The position numbers and the translations under genes were made by a program. From NCBI GenBank assembly GCA_030619095.1, contig JAUXCB010000091.1, forward strand, positions 1 to 6,438: DNA of 6,438 nt, in the 5' to 3' direction. This document shows positions 5,896 through 6,438 of this stretch, one piece after another. The stretch comes from Verrucomicrobiota bacterium (lineage in GTDB: Bacteria; Verrucomicrobiota; Kiritimatiellia; Kiritimatiellales; Tichowtungiaceae). Position 1 is the first letter of the stretch, and each line of letters begins with the position of its first letter. Under the pieces are notes generated by a model that was given only the letters and a program-made list of their open reading frames with translations, had not been told where the DNA came from and did not search any database.

Positions 5896-6438
5896 TCACT
5901 TCGCGAGGCTGACGAGATGATCGTGCTCGCCTTTTTTGACCGTAAACTTTTGCGGGTATTTTTTGAGCAGCGTACCAAACGTTTTGCACTCGTAGTTCGC
6001 TTCGTCGAAGGTTGGATCGAGACGTTTCACCACATTCCGGAGGCTTGAGCTCAAGACCCACTTATCACCCGATTTGGCCGCAATCTGTTTGATCGCCCGG
6101 GCAATCAATACGACTGCATCCTTCACAACCACGTCATCGCTTTCGGGCTCTTCGACCACCACGACCTCTTCAACGACCAGAGATTCGTAATATTTGAATT
6201 CGGAGCAACTATTCGCCCAATGCTGGTTGGTACTGCCTTTGCAGCCCACGCCAATCAGATCTTTACCCGCGGTTTTGATTTTCTGCGCCAGCGGGATGAA
6301 ATCGCTGTCGCCGCCGATGACGACCACAGAGGTGATATAGGGAAAGCGCAGAACATCATCCAGCGCGTCGAGTGAAAGCTTAATGTCCGCGCCGTTCTTC
6401 GCGGAGGCACCGGGCGGGAAAATCTGGATCATTTCCAC
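5896..6438 (-). CDS. NYN (LabA-like PIN) and OST-HTH domain protein, 5' end outside the window
   Basis: The visible 180 residues are the C-terminal part of a predicted RNA-binding nuclease of the NYN/LabA-like family (COG1432). Residues 1-95 of the fragment are the second half of the NYN fold: NGADIKLSLDALD (Asp18), then VVVIGGDSDFIPL (Asp44, Asp46), which supply metal-binding acidic residues of the active site. The first catalytic Asp should lie upstream, beyond 6438. A Val/Glu-rich acidic linker (about 86-106) leads to a C-terminal winged-helix OST-HTH/LOTUS domain (about 107-178), recognisable from LSSSLRNVVKRLDPTFDEANYECKTFGTLLKKYP. LOTUS domains are known to bind RNA. The whole protein is therefore probably an RNA-processing or decay factor; its target is unknown. 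It converges on the kinase-like gene. The GTG at the window edge is not the true start. Confidence 0.9.
   Translation of the reverse strand: MEMIQIFPPGASAKNGADIKLSLDALDDVLRFPYITSVVVIGGDSDFIPLAQKIKTAGKDLIGVGCKGSTNQHWANSCSEFKYYESLVVEEVVVVEEPESDDVVVKDAVVLIARAIKQIAAKSGDKWVLSSSLRNVVKRLDPTFDEANYECKTFGTLLKKYPQKFTVKKGEHDHLVSLAK

Noticed and set aside
5534..6048. Plus-strand open frames across the end of the kinase-like gene and the NYN gene
   Set aside because: They are out of frame with, or antisense to, well-supported genes and show no family character.
1..6438. CRISPR array, tRNA or rRNA genes, transposase genes
   Set aside because: No regularly spaced direct repeats, cloverleaf-like segments, rRNA-like stretches or transposase motifs were found on reading both strands.

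Overview
This 6.4 kb chromosomal-looking window carries five protein genes in the order (-)EamA transporter, (-)peptide deformylase, (+)B12-binding radical SAM protein, (+)large kinase-like membrane protein, (-)NYN/OST-HTH protein (cut by the right edge). The DNA is moderately GC-rich and compactly bacterial, with purine-rich ribosome binding sites, a 4-bp gene overlap and a 41-bp divergent intergenic gap. The gene set suggests a Gram-negative-type bacterium of the PVC group (for example Kiritimatiellota or a relative). That placement is an impression from the protein families and style of the large membrane protein, not a demonstrated assignment.

Left part. Bases 1-259 hold no gene I can defend, only a nested inverted repeat just beyond the transporter stop. 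Bases 260-1716 are a minus-strand pair, deformylase followed by a ten-helix drug/metabolite-type transporter, overlapping by ATGA and so probably co-transcribed and translationally coupled. A 41-bp gap, with a small inverted repeat centred in it, separates this pair from the divergent radical SAM gene.

Middle. The radical SAM gene (1758-3245) has the cobalamin-binding-like N-terminal fold, the CX3CX2C iron-sulfur motif and the sequence hallmarks of the DUF4080 group; its substrate is unknown. About 200 bp later comes a 769-residue protein (3447-5756). Its N-terminal third looks like a divergent protein-kinase fold: a glycine-rich loop, a VAIK-type lysine, a catalytic-loop-like Asn and a DFG-like DFR, but no obvious catalytic Asp. 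It continues into tandem units of about 75 residues and then a multi-helix membrane domain. This is the most interesting gene of the window. Its first 14 codons have an imperfect second copy overlapping the end of the radical SAM gene 224 bp upstream.

Right part. A 139-bp convergent gap contains two interleaved inverted repeats. The last gene, read leftwards from the window edge, is a predicted RNA-processing protein of the LabA-like NYN nuclease plus OST-HTH (LOTUS) type. Its N-terminus lies outside the window.

Apart from the def-transporter pair, the genes share no obvious pathway. Deformylase and the NYN/OST-HTH protein belong to translation and RNA metabolism. The radical SAM and kinase-like genes share a strand, but a plausible promoter lies between them, so an operon is not demonstrated.
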